Assembly (NCBI GenBank): GCA_024760905.1
Contig: CM045735.1
Location: 25,692,249 to 25,756,248 of the forward strand
DNA: 64,000 bases
Reading direction: 5' to 3'
Origin: Plotosus lineatus
Lineage: Eukaryota; Chordata; Actinopteri; Siluriformes; Plotosidae
Positions 44,395 through 55,234 of the stretch are shown piece after piece (position 1 is the first letter of the stretch; the number at the start of each line of letters is the position of its first letter). The notes under the pieces were generated by a model. The model had not been told where the DNA came from and searched no databases. It saw nothing but the letters and a program-made list of their open reading frames with translations. The translations under genes and the position numbers were made by a program.

Positions 44395-44737
44395 GGGCAG
44401 TGGTGGTCTAGTGGTATAGGGCGCTGGATCGCTGATCCAAAGGTTGGGGGTTTGAGTTCCACTCTCCACAAGGTTGTCACTGTCCCCCCCAGTGCGGCTA
44501 ACTGGGTTATCAAAGGCGGGCCATGTCTCTCACTGTCTATGGTGAGAGGCATGTAAAAGAACCATTGCTGACTTTCGTAAAGAGTAGGCTGCAAAGTCGT
44601 CAGCGTGTTTCTGTCCCTTGCTAAAAGGGTTGTGACAGGAAGGGCATCCGACGTAAAAACCTCTGCCAAATCAAATGTGCGAATCAGATGATTCGCTGTG
44701 GCGACTCCCGAGTGAAAGGGAAAAAGCCGAAAGGAAG
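44395..44737 (+). repeat. SINE1, most complete copy
   Basis: The head GGCAGTGGTGGTCTAGTGGT (box A-like) with GGGTTTGAGTTCCAC (box B-like) is tRNA-derived. The middle, GTTGTCACTGTCCCCCCCAG to GTCAGCGTGTTTCTGTCCCT, is SINE-specific. GACAGGAAGGGCATCCGACG then TAAAAACCTCTGCCAAATC is the RTE-like 5' UTR. GATGATTCGCTGTGGCGACT and AAAGCCGAAAGGAAGACAG is the RTE-like 3' end. This tRNA + LINE 5' + LINE 3' build parallels Bov-tA of ruminants. No coding capacity. Confidence 0.88.
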
Positions 44738-44770
44738 ACAGACATATATATGTATATATATATATACATG

Positions 44771-44792
44771 TGTGTGTGTGTGTGTGTGTGTG
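44771..44792. repeat. (TG)n microsatellite
   Basis: Eleven TG units directly before the MITE terminus at 44795. Confidence 0.95.
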
Positions 44793-45584
44793 TACAGGGA
44801 TCCCTCACTTTCCAGTTAATTGGGACCGGGATTCTCATGCGATCACCGAAGTAGGATCACCCCCCACCCCCACCCCCGACTGACATATACGTACGTATGT
44901 GTACATAATATCAATAAATACATATGCAATGCTATAAATGCTTATAATAGCAATTAAACATTAAAAAAATAATGCATAAGATGTAAATAAAGTATAAATA
45001 CACACACACATACAGACGCAGATGCACGTGCATGCACTCAGATGCGCACCTCACAACAATGTAATGCCCCCATTTCACTGGAGCGCAGAATGCAAGGATC
45101 ATGGCGGAAAGGCACGGAACTCACTCTATGGAGGAGCTTTGGCATTTTTCCATGTAAGTCAAAAACCTACGGAAAATTGCACCATCAGAATACCTTCAGA
45201 ACAATCATGGTACATGCATAAAAGCGCTTGGATCACCTTCGGAACAGACAGCAAAGGAAGACCTTCGGATAATTCACGGAACAGTCACAGAAAGGATGGA
45301 ATGTTTGCGGAATGACTGCGGTACTACTCCTTTTTAGAAGGAAGACCCACAGAATGATCTCGGAACAGGCAGAATGAAGGCGGAACGTTCACGTTCAACA
45401 CAGAATGACCGAGGAATGACTGAGGCATAACCACGTTTCAACGTGTAAAAATCGGCAAAGATCAAAGGATTTCTTCCTTATTCCGCCTATAAATAAGCGG
45501 ACTCCACCACGGAAGGCCGTTCTGCCAATCGACCCCGTACTGGAAACACCAAGAAGCTCTCCAAAAACGGACAAGCATAGAGAA

Positions 45585-46792
45585 ATGGCTGACATGGAAT
45601 TGCTCTACGTGCTGCTGTTGCTTCACCAATACACCAAGATGAAGATGCAACGAGACGACCGCAGAGGACAACCAAAAAAACGGAGATACACACCCAAACA
45701 CTTCTGGGTACCTTCATGGCTGAGGGTGGAAAGGAGAATTGGCCTTGGGAATTATGACAACCTCATGGAGGAACTCCATATCTAAGACAAGCAGTCCTTC
45801 TTCAACTATCTCCGGGTCCCACCTGAACTGTTTGACGAGTTGCTGATGGCTCCTCGACTGACCAAGAAGAACACTAACTTCAGAAGCGCACTCAGTCCTG
45901 GTCTGAAACTAGCTGTCACCGTGCGTCATCTGGCTTCGGGCAACAAGTATCCTACGCTGGTCTACAACTTCAAGGTATGTCGTCACACCATTGCAAGTTT
46001 CCTGCCAGAGATCTGTTAGGTCATCACCATCCACTACAGATACGAGGTCATACAGTGTCCAAATACTGTCCAGGAATGGAAAACACTCAGCTGGGAATTC
46101 AAATAGAACCTCCCTCATGCCGTTGGAGCCTTGGATGGGGAAACACGTCACCATTAGAAAGCCACCATCTTCAGGAAGCCTTTATCACAATTACAAGGGA
46201 TTTTTCTCCATTGTTCTGCTGGCACTGGTAGACATCAACTACAGATTCCTGTGGCTAGACGTCGGTGGCATGGGCCACATGTCTGATGCCCAGATATTCA
46301 ACGCCTCGAAGCTCAGAGAGTGCATCGAAGATGGAACCATCAACTTCCCCACACCAAAGCCTCTGCCCCAAGACGACAGGGACATGCCATACATCATTGT
46401 TGGTCACAATGCTTTTGCTCTCAGGAAGTACCTCATGAAGCCATATTCCAGGTGAGCCCTTACAGTGGAAGAACTGGCCTACAACTACAGGATATCCAGA
46501 GGACATAGAGTGGTTGAGAATGCATTTGGCATCTTGGCCAACCGATGGCAGTTCCTGCTGGCTACACTGCAACAAAGACCAGATGTAGTCAGACTTATGG
46601 TTGAAGCGGCTGTCTGTCTTCACAACATCATGAGGATGCGATACACTGTCACCCAGGATGCAGCTGTGGACCTAGAAGACGACGAACACAACATTATTCC
46701 GGGACAGTGGCGTATAACATATAAACATAAGTTTAATTTTGAATGTATTGTGCATTATAAGATTATTGTAAAATATAAACATATAGTACTTT
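45585..46792 (+). pseudogene. HARBI1-like Harbinger transposase, disrupted
   Basis: The frame opens MADMELLYVLLLLHQ and continues through FWVPSWLRVERRIGLGNYDN. After a stop (45783) come [36 protein letters not shown] and [16 protein letters not shown], the helix-turn-helix-containing N-terminal half. The DDE nuclease half is in other frames: HAVGALDGE (first Asp region), [40 protein letters not shown] (second Asp), [20 protein letters not shown] (G-D-x-A-F has His for Asp), and YNYRISRGHRVVENAFGILA (third, Glu in RVVENAFG). Stops and frameshifts at about 45783, 46017 and 46455, plus others, inactivate it. A host HARBI1 gene is unlikely given the decay. Confidence 0.92.
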
Positions 46793-47404
46793 AATAAATA
46801 TCTTGTAACCAGAAACACTGTAGAGGCCAAGAGACAGAGAGTACCCGAAGCTCTACTTGTACAGTGAGTTTGAAAAGTCTCTTGGCAGCCATATGCCAAC
46901 AGCCAGAAGAAGGTGTGACAATGGATCAGTTTTTTAATTGAACTACAATGTAACATGCTGTTTTCTGTTGTTGTTGATGTAATTGTGTGTTGTTCTTGAA
47001 TCTTTTTTGCATTAAAGCTTTTTAAATTTTTAATATCAATATCTCAATATGTTTGTAATTTACAATCTGTTTATAATGTACAACATTTTTATAACATATT
47101 ACATTTCAAAATGTTACATGTGTTTATAATTTACAAGATGTTCATAAGTACTCTATGTTTATAATTTGTTAATATCTGTATACTATACAATAAATGTAAA
47201 ATTTACCATCTGTTCATAGTACTATATGTGAATAATTTACAATACGTTAAATGCACTAAATGTTTATTATTTACAAGATGTTTAGTATGTATTATAAGAA
47301 TTTAGAATCTCTAATTTACAAGATATTTATTAAAGTACTATGTTTATATTTTACAATAATCTTATAATTCACAATACATTTAAAATTAAACTTATGTTTG
47401 TATG
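46718..47404. repeat. 91-bp inverted repeat around a 507-bp loop
   Basis: Arm 1 (46718-46808) and arm 2 (47316-47404) are reverse complements, apart from a few substitutions and a 2-base indel. Both contain ATAAACATAAGTTTAATTTT in arm-1 orientation (CAAACATAAG in arm 2). It lies just after the transposase gene. Confidence 0.88.
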
Positions 47405-47817
47405 TTTCATATCAATAATGCTTTCTGCTCATTTTATTTGGAAATCAGTAAATCTTTCCAGACTAAAAACCATGCACACAAGGCACATGCACACATGCAC
47501 AAAACCATGCACACAACTCATTAGTAAGTTGGGGAGCGTCTGTACACACACATACAGATGGTATTGCATGAGAAGACGCCGACATACATATGCATGCACA
47601 TATTTTGGGTTGTTTTTTTTGTTTTGTTTGTTTAGGTTTTTTTTTTTTTTTTCTTTTGCATAATTGGTCTTGTTTTTGTGACATTTTCCATAACCTCCCC
47701 CCAGTCTTCTTTAATTTCCTTATTTTTTAATTCGATGAATATTTATGTATTTTTTTTTTAAAAACGCAACGCACTGAAGTCGCATTAATTGAAGCGTGAA
47801 GTAGTGAGGGATCCCTG

Positions 47818-47819
<2 letters not shown>

Positions 47820-47868
<49 letters not shown>
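47820..47868. repeat. (TA)n microsatellite
   Basis: TA array between the MITE end and the next Tigger element. Confidence 0.96.
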
Positions 47869-47873
<5 letters not shown>

Positions 47874-47879
47874 CAGATA

Positions 47880-48669
47880 CAGTGATACCTCTGCTCACGA
47901 ACATAATTGGTTCCCAGAAAGTGTGTGTAAGGTGAAAAGTTCGTCTTCCGAACATTTATTTCCCATAAGAAACCATTAAAATGAGAATAATCCGTTCCCA
48001 GGTCCCCATAAAACATAATTTTCCACTAAATAAGCCTTAAAACTACACAAAAATATACCTTATTTTATGTATAATAAATGTGCTCTTGTATTGTAATTAA
48101 AGAAATAAACTGTACTGTATAATAAACTCGTTTTATTTACCTTTGTGATGGTAGTTGATGGCTTGATGGAATGGAGTGGGAGGAGGAGGGAGGGAGGGAG
48201 GGACTTACTGTTTGGAAGGAGTGTTTGGAAACGCCTACTGTTTGGAAACACCCTTAGCCACACACGCACCCTTAATAGCTTCCTTGTTCTTAAGGATGGG
48301 AGCAATGGTAGACTTAGCATACTGGTACTGGGACGCTGAGTCACACAAACGCACACCTCGTTCGTGTTTTTCAATGATCTCCGCCTGTGGTGGGGTCTTT
48401 TTCGGTCCCATTATAGCAAAAGTACACTCAATATGGTCCAAAATGTCTAGCAAACACAAACCACTTCCGCACTCAAAGAAAGGGGGTGACGAACTGTGAC
48501 GCCATGAGCGTGCGTCAGCTTCTCGTGGCCGCCACCGTGGCGCTGTTCGACCGCGTGGTTTGATTCGTCCACCGAAAACTAGTTCGTCAGCAGAGACTAT
48601 ATGCTCGCAAATTTAATGTTCTTGAGGCGAAAAGTTCGTGAGCTTAAGCGTTCGTCAGCGGAGGTTTTA

Positions 48670-48672
<3 letters not shown>
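47880..48672 (-). mobile_element. Tigger/pogo MITE with HTH remnant
   Basis: Termini CAGTGATACCTCTGCTCACG and (reverse) CAGTAAAACCTCCGCTGACG, with TA on both sides (47878-47879, 48673-48674), bound 793 bp. Minus-strand codons 48235-48411 read MGPKKTPPQAEIIEKHERGV, then RLCDSASQYQYAKSTIAPIL, a shortened pogo-type helix-turn-helix. The DDE domain is missing. An AG-rich GGGAGGGAGGGAGGGA tract lies at 48187-48202. Confidence 0.88.

Positions 48673-48674
<2 letters not shown>

Positions 48675-48718
<44 letters not shown>
48675..48718. repeat. (TA)n microsatellite
   Basis: TA array at the right side of the Tigger MITE. Confidence 0.95.
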
Positions 48719-48720
<2 letters not shown>

Positions 48721-48894
48721 CTTCTGAGTAGATCCTTCCGTAGGAGAGTGCTCAATACTTTTTGGTAGAGCAAATAACAAAATATATCTTCTATAATCAC
48801 CTGAAGAGAGAGGATGGTTTCACCACCCCTCGAAACAGATCTGTAGTGATAAATGGAGTTTCAATAGAAAGTCTTTGTCCTGTCCTTTTATTTT

Positions 48895-48952
<58 letters not shown>

Positions 48953-49180
48953 CACAAAAAATTAGCAAAAACGTGCCAAATATTGCCAACAACCATCCCC
49001 CTTTGTGAATGCTACTCCAGCAAACCAGCAAGTTCTGTTTGCATCAGATAAGGTGGAGTACCAAACTGCTCAGTGCAGAAAACCCAACAGCAGAGCATAG
49101 GAACTAAATCTACCTGCAGCAGACGCAGTCTCTGTCATGCCGGATGACGTCACTGCTGCGAAAATAAGTTCAGATCCGAG
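48719..49180. other. No recognised gene; contains (TA)n at 48903-48949
   Basis: Unassigned intron sequence with one TA microsatellite. No coding region supported. Confidence 0.4.
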
Positions 49181-49741
49181 TTCAACATTGAGCAGGAGCT
49201 GAGAGTTCAGTATCATGCTTTAAACCCTGCTTCGAAAAGCTGTGCACTGAGAAATGTGCTTATTGTAGCCATTAATCTGGACTTAATCATTTTGACAAAA
49301 AAAAAATAAAAAAAATAATACAAATTGTTTTATTCATTTTTGTTATGTCGGTTAAGGTGTTTTATATAGTATTTTGCTCCGGAGTTAATATTGCTGATCA
49401 ATTTGAATTTATTATAATTGATTTTATTTAATTTTATTTTTCAGTATCAAATGGTTCAAATTGTTGGTCAAAAATGTGAACAGTTTAAATAAGGATGCTT
49501 TTTTAATTTCAGGCTAATTAAATATTTTTGTTTAAAGACTAAAATATTGTTAATAAAGTTATTCTTTGTTGGAAGTTGATCCATATTTCTTCCTTTTTTT
49601 GTATTCCATAATGTTAATAAGGATACAGTGTCATGCAGAGGATGACTTATAACAATTTTTAGACAAATAACACTATTTATATTTGGGGGGGGGGGGGGTT
49701 CCTCTGCCTAGGGGGTGTAACAAAATAATTGAGAAGCACTG
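49181..49741. mobile_element. hAT MITE copy 2, truncated
   Basis: In reverse orientation it matches the element at 3102-3813: CATTGAGCAGGAGCTGAGAG (49186) to TTGTAGCCATTAATCTGGAC. It then ends GGGGGTGTAACAAAATAATT and GAGAAGCACTG at 49741. The opposite terminus is missing. A 14-base G-run (49685-49698) corresponds to the C-run of the first copy. Confidence 0.85.
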
Positions 49742-50125
49742 TGCTAGGCCCAGTCTCACAGAGACTGGCTGCCTTCTCTTAATGCTTTCAAAGCTATTGA
49801 GGAATTCCTCTACATTGTCATTGGCTGTTAGTATGGTGAGGAAGCAGTGTGGGAGAGGATTACAAAGTTGGTGGCAAACTGTTACATTACTGGTAACTAG
49901 TATGGGGCCATAATGCACATGTGTTAAGCAGTGTGCGGCTTGTTTCAGTTGCTCCTGTTCTTTTACTTTTAATGCTTTTTTTTTTCTTTCTAACTTGTAG
50001 TTATTTTATAATTTATAAGTAGTTTCCATATCAATGTGGGTTGACAGAGTTCATGTACTTTTTATTGCCACAGAAACTTTTACTTTTATGGAAAGTTGGG
50101 ATGGCAGGAATACCAAATACATGCC
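49742..50125. other. No recognised feature
   Basis: Spacer between the hAT MITE end and LINE IV. No gene seen. Confidence 0.4.
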
Positions 50126-51230
50126 ACGCATGTCTTTCATCTATTATAATGGGAGCATGAGGTCACTGGCGAATGAGATGGACGAGCAGACAGCGCTAGC
50201 CCAGAGTCAGAAGGAGTTTTAGGAGTGTGTTCATGTTCTTTATGAAAATGTGGCTGCATCGGGGCATTCTGAATGACTACGACTCCATCTTGTGCTTTCA
50301 TACTGTTCGGGTTGACAGATTGCGGTAATGTAGCGTAGTGGTTAGCACGTCTGCCTCACAGCAGGAAGGCCTGGGGTTGATTCCCAGCCTGGGCGTTTCT
50401 GTGTGGAGTTTGCATGTTCTCTCTGTGCTTGGGTGGGTTTCCTCCGGGTACTCCGGTTTCCTCCCACAGTCCAGAAACATGCACAGAAGGTTAATTGGCC
50501 ATTCTAAATTGTCTGTAGGTTCGCATCGTGCAGAAGGCAACGGCAAAACCACTGCAATATTCTTGCCAAAAAACCTCCATGAAGAATAATAATTTGTGAC
50601 CTGGGTCTGAAGCTGTGTTGTGTCTCTGGGCAAGGCACTTAATCCACATTGCACTCAGTCCAAATGTCCTGAATAACAGGATGTATGGATCTATATGGTC
50701 GCGCTTAGCAGCTGCCTTGAAGTACATTCCTGCAGGGTAGTAATGTACAGCCAGTGAGCAGCTCTAGGCTGGATACAAGGCTTAAAAATTGTCACAGTAA
50801 TAATAATTGTCATAATTGCACTGTGAACAGTAAGCAGAAAATGAGGCGGGGGCTTGCCATTCCTGTCAGTAACTGGTGGTGTAACAGTGGCCACATAACC
50901 AAAGAGCAGACCTTTTTAGACCTACTGTATGCAAACACTAAGGGTGTATACATTTTCTCCCCCTCCCTCCCACTGGGGAATCAGGCTACAACCTCATTTA
51001 CCATTCCCCATTCTATGTACCCGTTGTGAAGACGCAGTCGATGACTACAAGGATTATTTGGGGATGGTCAGAGAAGACCTTGAGGGAAATTCAAATTTGT
51101 TTAACGGTGACAGACTGGCCATTTCTCTGTGAGCTCCATGGTGAGACATTGATAGGTGGAATTGGTTGAGTAGCTTTTCATGCCTCCTGTATATGGACCC
51201 TAGATTTCAGAGTCATGAAGGAGTGTGGTG
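50126..51230 (+). pseudogene. LINE IV: endonuclease remnant with nested SINE3
   Basis: The plus strand gives SMRSLANEMDEQTALAQSQK (start of an APE endonuclease, N-x-R-S-L-x-N-K-M-D-E type). It is interrupted by SINE3 at 50328, resumes with MRRGLAIPVSNWWCNSGHIT, and ends with LDLLYANTKGVYIFSPSLPL then GNQATTSF (the S-D-H box region, decayed). This is the endonuclease order of fish jockey-superfamily (L2/Rex1-like) LINEs. No RT follows; the sequence meets LINE III copy c at 51235. Confidence 0.8.
50328..50620 (+). repeat. SINE3 / common fish tRNA-like repeat
   Basis: TGTAGCGTAGTGGTTAGCAC (box A-like) and GGGGTTGATTCCC (box B-like) are followed by GTGTGGAGTTTGCATGTTCT, CGGGTACTCCGGTTTCCTCC and CAGAAACATGCACAGAAGG, a repeat widespread in fish. 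It splits LINE IV. The right limit is uncertain. Confidence 0.8.
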
Positions 51231-51234
51231 ACAA

Positions 51235-53690
51235 CTATAGCTTGATAGACTCTCACCTTGGTCTCAGGCCAGATCCCTCTCCTCTCCTCTCCCAAACCCT
51301 CTCATGGAGTCTCCCAAACACACCACTTGCCTTATACAGGTGGTTGCTGATTTCAGTATCAATGGTGGCTGTGTGGGACAGAGTACTGCCAAGGTAGGAG
51401 AAACTGTCAACCGCTTGGAGTTTTTGTCCCTTGACAGTGATGTGTGCTTCACAATATGGGTCCCCTGGGGCAGGCTGGTACATGACCTCGCTGATTTAAT
51501 TGCTAATGGTGAGACCAAAATTATCACTGGCTGAGGAGAGTCTGTTCAGCTGTGCCTGCATCGCCTCCTTGTCGCTAGCGTTAAGGGCGCAGTCATCAGC
51601 ACATATATCTCTGATAATGATCTCTTTCAGCTTTGTGATGGCTTGGAGTTGCCTGAGGTTGAAAAACTTCCCATCACACCTGTACTGGATGTTAATGCCA
51701 AGGCTGCAGTCCTTGAAGGCATCAGTCATCATGGCTCAAAAGACCATACTGAACAGTGTTAGAGCCAGAACACAGCCCTGCTTGATGCCATTTGTCACAG
51801 GGAAGGGGTCTGATGGTTCACTATCATCCAGGACATGGACCGTCATGCCCTCGTGGAACTGCCTTATGTTGGTGATGAACCTATTCGGGCACTCAAACTT
51901 CCCCATGATCTTCCAGACACCTGTCAACATTGTCAAAGACCTTGGTCAGGTTGACAAAGGTGGTATAAAGGTCCTCGTGCTGTTCTATGCACTTCTCTTG
52001 GAGTTAACACGCAGAGAAAACCACACTGACTCTGAGGAAGGAGACCCTGCTCTAGGTGCTCCTGGAGACGGTTGACCAGGATGCACACCAGGATTTTGCC
52101 AGCAATAGACAGGAGCAAGATTCAGCAATAGTTGTTACAAGGCTGGCGCTTACCCTTGCGTTTGTAGAGATGGACAATGGTTGCATTGAGGAACTAGATA
52201 TGGGGCTCATCTTGGATCCGATGAGCTGGTGGTCTGTCCAGCAGTCAGAACCACTCATGGCTTTGGTCAGCTGCAAGTCCCTTCTGTCCCTTGCCATGAT
52301 GATGACATAGTCAGTCAGATGCCACTGATGAGATCGTAGGTACATCAATGACATTTTGTTCCGAGTCGGTAGACGGAACATACTGTTGGTGATGGCCAGG
52401 TCGTATGTGGCGCATCGGCCGACTAGGTAAAGGCTGTTGCTGTTGCTCTTTCCCACTCTATGGTGGCCAAGGACCCGATCCCAGGTGGAATAGTCGGTGC
52501 CAACACGGGCGTTGAATTCGCCAAGGACAATCAGCTCCTCATTGCATGGGACAGCAGAGATGAGGTTGCCAGGTTCTTCATAGAAATTGTCCTTGGTTCT
52601 TCGGGGTTGGTCATGGTTGGTACATAGGCTCTGATCAATCAACAAGCACATCTTCCCTTCCTGAGCAGGAGCTGCATCTTCATTAGCCAGTTGTTTATGC
52701 CCGCCAGAATGCTTGCCAGTTTCCTCAAGTGCTCAGTCTTGATGGCGAAGCCCACACCTGCCTCTTTGCAATCCTTGCTGCTGCGTCAACACCAGAAGAA
52801 GGTGTAACCACCACCGGTCTCTGCCAGCTGACCTTCGTTGAGGAAATGGGTCTCACCGAGGGCTGCAGTGTCCACCTTGTAGCGTGCAGGTTCTCTCACC
52901 ACAAGGGCAGTCTTTCTCTCGGGCCTACTTGCTCTGGCATTGTCTGGCATCAACTCTTTATTGTTCTTGTGGGAAATCTCGACCACCGCAGTATGCTGGG
53001 CAGGGATGTAAGAGAAGCAGCTATGTTTAGGGCTCCTTTTATTTCTCCGTCCTCATGCCATGGATGTGAGCAAAGTGTCCCTGAAGAGACTGCTCGGTCA
53101 CTCAGCCAGTTGCCTGCATCCCGTTGCTGCTTTGGTCAGTGGAACATGACCAGTATCTAAGCCACCTGTGTCCAGGTTTGCAACTACAGCTCCCAGTGGG
53201 TTCCTTACCTGCTACTTTGCTGCTGGCCCATCACCGCAAGACTTGACACCGCAATGGGCAGATACTGTGACTTGCGTGGGACTTGGATTATAGTGAGGGG
53301 GGGACTTGCGCTGCATCGGCCTCACTCTCTTGTCCTTTCATACCCGTGTCCAGTGGCAGGACAATGTCGAGACAGCTGGGGACCAACAAGGATGTAGGGG
53401 CTGCCAAATGGAGACAAATATGACATCCAACCACCTACGGGGCTCCACTCCGACATTTTCTGATGAGGTGGTCTCCCCGTAGCCGTTGACACTCCCATAA
53501 AGACCACAAGATAGTGGTACTATTTACCCATAGCTGGAGGTTGCTTTATGGCCACCAAAGCATATCCACATGCTGGTGGGCCTGTGTGCCACACATTTGG
53601 GGTGAACCCTAGGGAACATACTTCTTTCCTAGAATGTGGCAGGTAGCACAAGGTGACATGGCTCCTGTTGGAGGCGAAAGCCTGACCTGA
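51235..53690 (-). pseudogene. LINE III copy c (5' UTR, endonuclease, RT)
   Basis: The minus strand from about 53000 reads ARASRPERKTALVVREPARY then KVDTAALGETHFLNEGQLAE (endonuclease; G-E-T where S-E-T is usual). EELIVLGEFNARVGTDYSTW (E for D in GDFN), RLPTRNKMSLMYLRS and WTDHQLIGSKM (His box region) follow. RT: LLSIAGKILVCILVNRLQEH, QSQCGF, PVTNGIKQGCVLALTLFSMV, ICADDCALNASDKEAMQAQL (ADD intact), then VDSFSYLGSTLSHTATIDTE to the thumb near 51260. GC-rich sequence up to 53690 is probably its 5' UTR. Frames are broken in at least five places. It is the fullest LINE III copy but lacks the 3' end. Confidence 0.87.
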
Positions 53691-53889
53691 CACATAAAAA
53701 CATTACTGCACTTCACAAGAAGGACGAGACCTGTCTCTATTTTTTGGAGGTGGCTAAGTTCATTTAACATCTGCCGAACACTGTTCAGAATGTTTTATGA
53801 GTCTGTTGTAGTCAGAACTATCCTTTGCATGCTCTGGTAGCAGACTGAGAGTTGCAGGTGCAAACAGACTGAACAAATCAATCCACAAG

Positions 53890-54625
53890 TCTAGGTATTC
53901 CCCTTCTTAGCAACTTTCTCCGGCTCTTCCAGAATAACTCCATTGCATTTCCAGACTAGCCAAGAGACGGAGTCCCTCCAGTGTGGTCTGTGCAGACCCT
54001 GGGGTCTCTTCCCTGTTGGGCATGCCTGAAACAGCACACCAGGGAAGTGTTCAAGAGGTAGTCTAATGAAATGCCTAAGCCACCTCTCAATAAGGAGGAG
54101 CAGCAGTTCTACTTCAAGTTCCTTCCTCACCCTGTTTCAGGCGATACTTAAGCTCCTCCACTTGGGGCAGGACCTCATTCAAAACCCGGAGGGTGCAATC
54201 CACCAGGTCTGGAATGAAGTCCAAACATGGAAGGTGTAATCTACCCTTTTCTGCCTTAGAACAATTACTTTGGACTTAGAGGTGCTGATTCTATTCCTGG
54301 TTGCTTCGCACTTGGCTGCTCCACTGAGATGCCAGCCTTGGTGGATTCCAACCCCACTGGAATAAAATTCAACATATAACCAGTGCGGACCAATCTCTGT
54401 CCCTGACAATACAGAGCCAGGACAGCCCTTAGCGAAAGCCTTCTCCAAGTCTACACAACACATTTGTACAGGTTAGGCAAACTCCCATGCCCCTTTCAAC
54501 GTCCTATAACCAAGAATGCTACAGAAAACGACATTGTTCTTCCTGAATCTGAGTTTCAATCATCGGTCGGATCTTCCTCTCCAGCACTCCTCAATAGACT
54601 CACTCTCTGTTTCCCCCATTAAAAA
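53890..54625 (-). pseudogene. LINE II copy d (decayed RT)
   Basis: Minus strand: LRHFIRLPLEHFPGVLFQAC then PTGKRPQGLHRPHWRDSVSW (C-terminal region, about 53960-54090), and higher up TRNRISTSKSKVIVLRQKRV and MCCVDLEKAFAKGC. Segments are out of order in frame and partly deleted relative to copy a. Strongly decayed. Confidence 0.8.
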
Positions 54626-54734
54626 TGGTTTAATTGTGTTGTAAAAAAAAAAAAAAAAAAATGATCACTGACATGCCACAAAGCTATTTTCTTTAACATT
54701 CCAACTTTCTGGCTTTATGAAAGCGTTACAAAAA

Positions 54735-54899
54735 TACAAAAGAAAGTTGTAGTGAATTCCAATGGTTTTTACAAATTAAATAGAGGAAAAATATGGAATC
54801 ACTCAATTCTGAAGGAAATATTATGGACTCACCAAACAAAAACCTTACTAATACTTTGTTGCACCACTTCTGGCTTTTATAACTGCTTTAATTCTCTGA
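54735..54899. repeat. Tc1-like transposon fragment
   Basis: TATGGAATCACTCAATTCTG and TACTTTGTTGCACCACTTCT then GGCTTTTATAACTGCTTTAA resemble the end and first coding region (reverse strand) of a Tc1-like fish element. It stops at AATTCTCTGAGGC, where RTE-like copy F begins. Confidence 0.6.
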
Positions 54900-55234
54900 G
54901 GCTCCATCTCACCCTATCCTCTGCATCTTCTTCTCTTACTCAAACTACCTTCATGTCCTCCTTCACCACATCCATAAATCTTCTCTTTGTTCTTCCTCTA
55001 GGTCTTCTGTCTGGTTGTTCCAACCTCAGCATCCTATTACCAATATATTCACTCTCTCTCTCCTCTGTACATGTCCAAACCATCTCAATCTAGCCTCTCT
55101 GACTTTGTCTCCAAAACCTCTAACATGTGTGGTCCCTCTGATGTACTCATTCTTGATCCTATCCATCCTCTTTACTCCCAAAGAGAACCTCAACATTTTC
55201 ATCTCTGCTACCTCCAGATCTGCCTCCTGTCTAT
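54900..55234 (-). pseudogene. RTE-like LINE copy F (3' ORF fragment)
   Basis: On the minus strand this carries the C-terminal region of the RTE-like ORF. It runs from the A-D-L-E-V-A-E-M-K-M-L-R-F-S-L-G phrase near 55220 to the arginine-rich R-R-F-M-D-V-V-K-E-D-M-K segment near 54950. One dinucleotide insertion in a TCTC run (55050-55062) shifts the frame. The terminal CGDP region and 3' UTR are missing. Confidence 0.88.

Larger units (their letters stand above)
45065..47595 (+). mobile_element. PIF/Harbinger transposon
   Basis: The 5' non-coding part (45065-45550) is shared with the fragment at 56485-57000 and is dense in CGGAA-containing phrases. It is followed by a HARBI1-like transposase gene (45585-46792), an AT-rich 3' part with a 91-bp inverted repeat, and diverged ATGTTTATAATTTACAAG-type tandem repeats (47030-47320). 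The insertion into the MITE at CAATGTAA fits the TAA/TTA target of this superfamily. A matching right terminus (reverse of CCCCCATTTCACTGGAG) is not seen, so the right border is approximate. Confidence 0.83.
44795..47817. mobile_element. TA-type MITE, copy 3, split by a Harbinger insertion
   Basis: The left end CAGGGATCCCTCACTTTCCA (44795) and right end GTAGTGAGGGATCCCTG (ending 47817), with TA on both sides, are the termini of the MITE at 10785, in reverse orientation. The MITE body is continuous to about 45064 (CACCTCACAACAATG). It resumes at about 47600 (TTTTGGGTTGTTTTTTTTGT). The 2.5 kb between is Harbinger-related. Confidence 0.85.

Noticed and set aside
45585..46792. A host HARBI1 gene
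   Set aside because: Multiple stops and frameshifts, a damaged D-x-A-F box (His for Asp), and location inside a transposon with a second copy of its flank at 56.5 kb.
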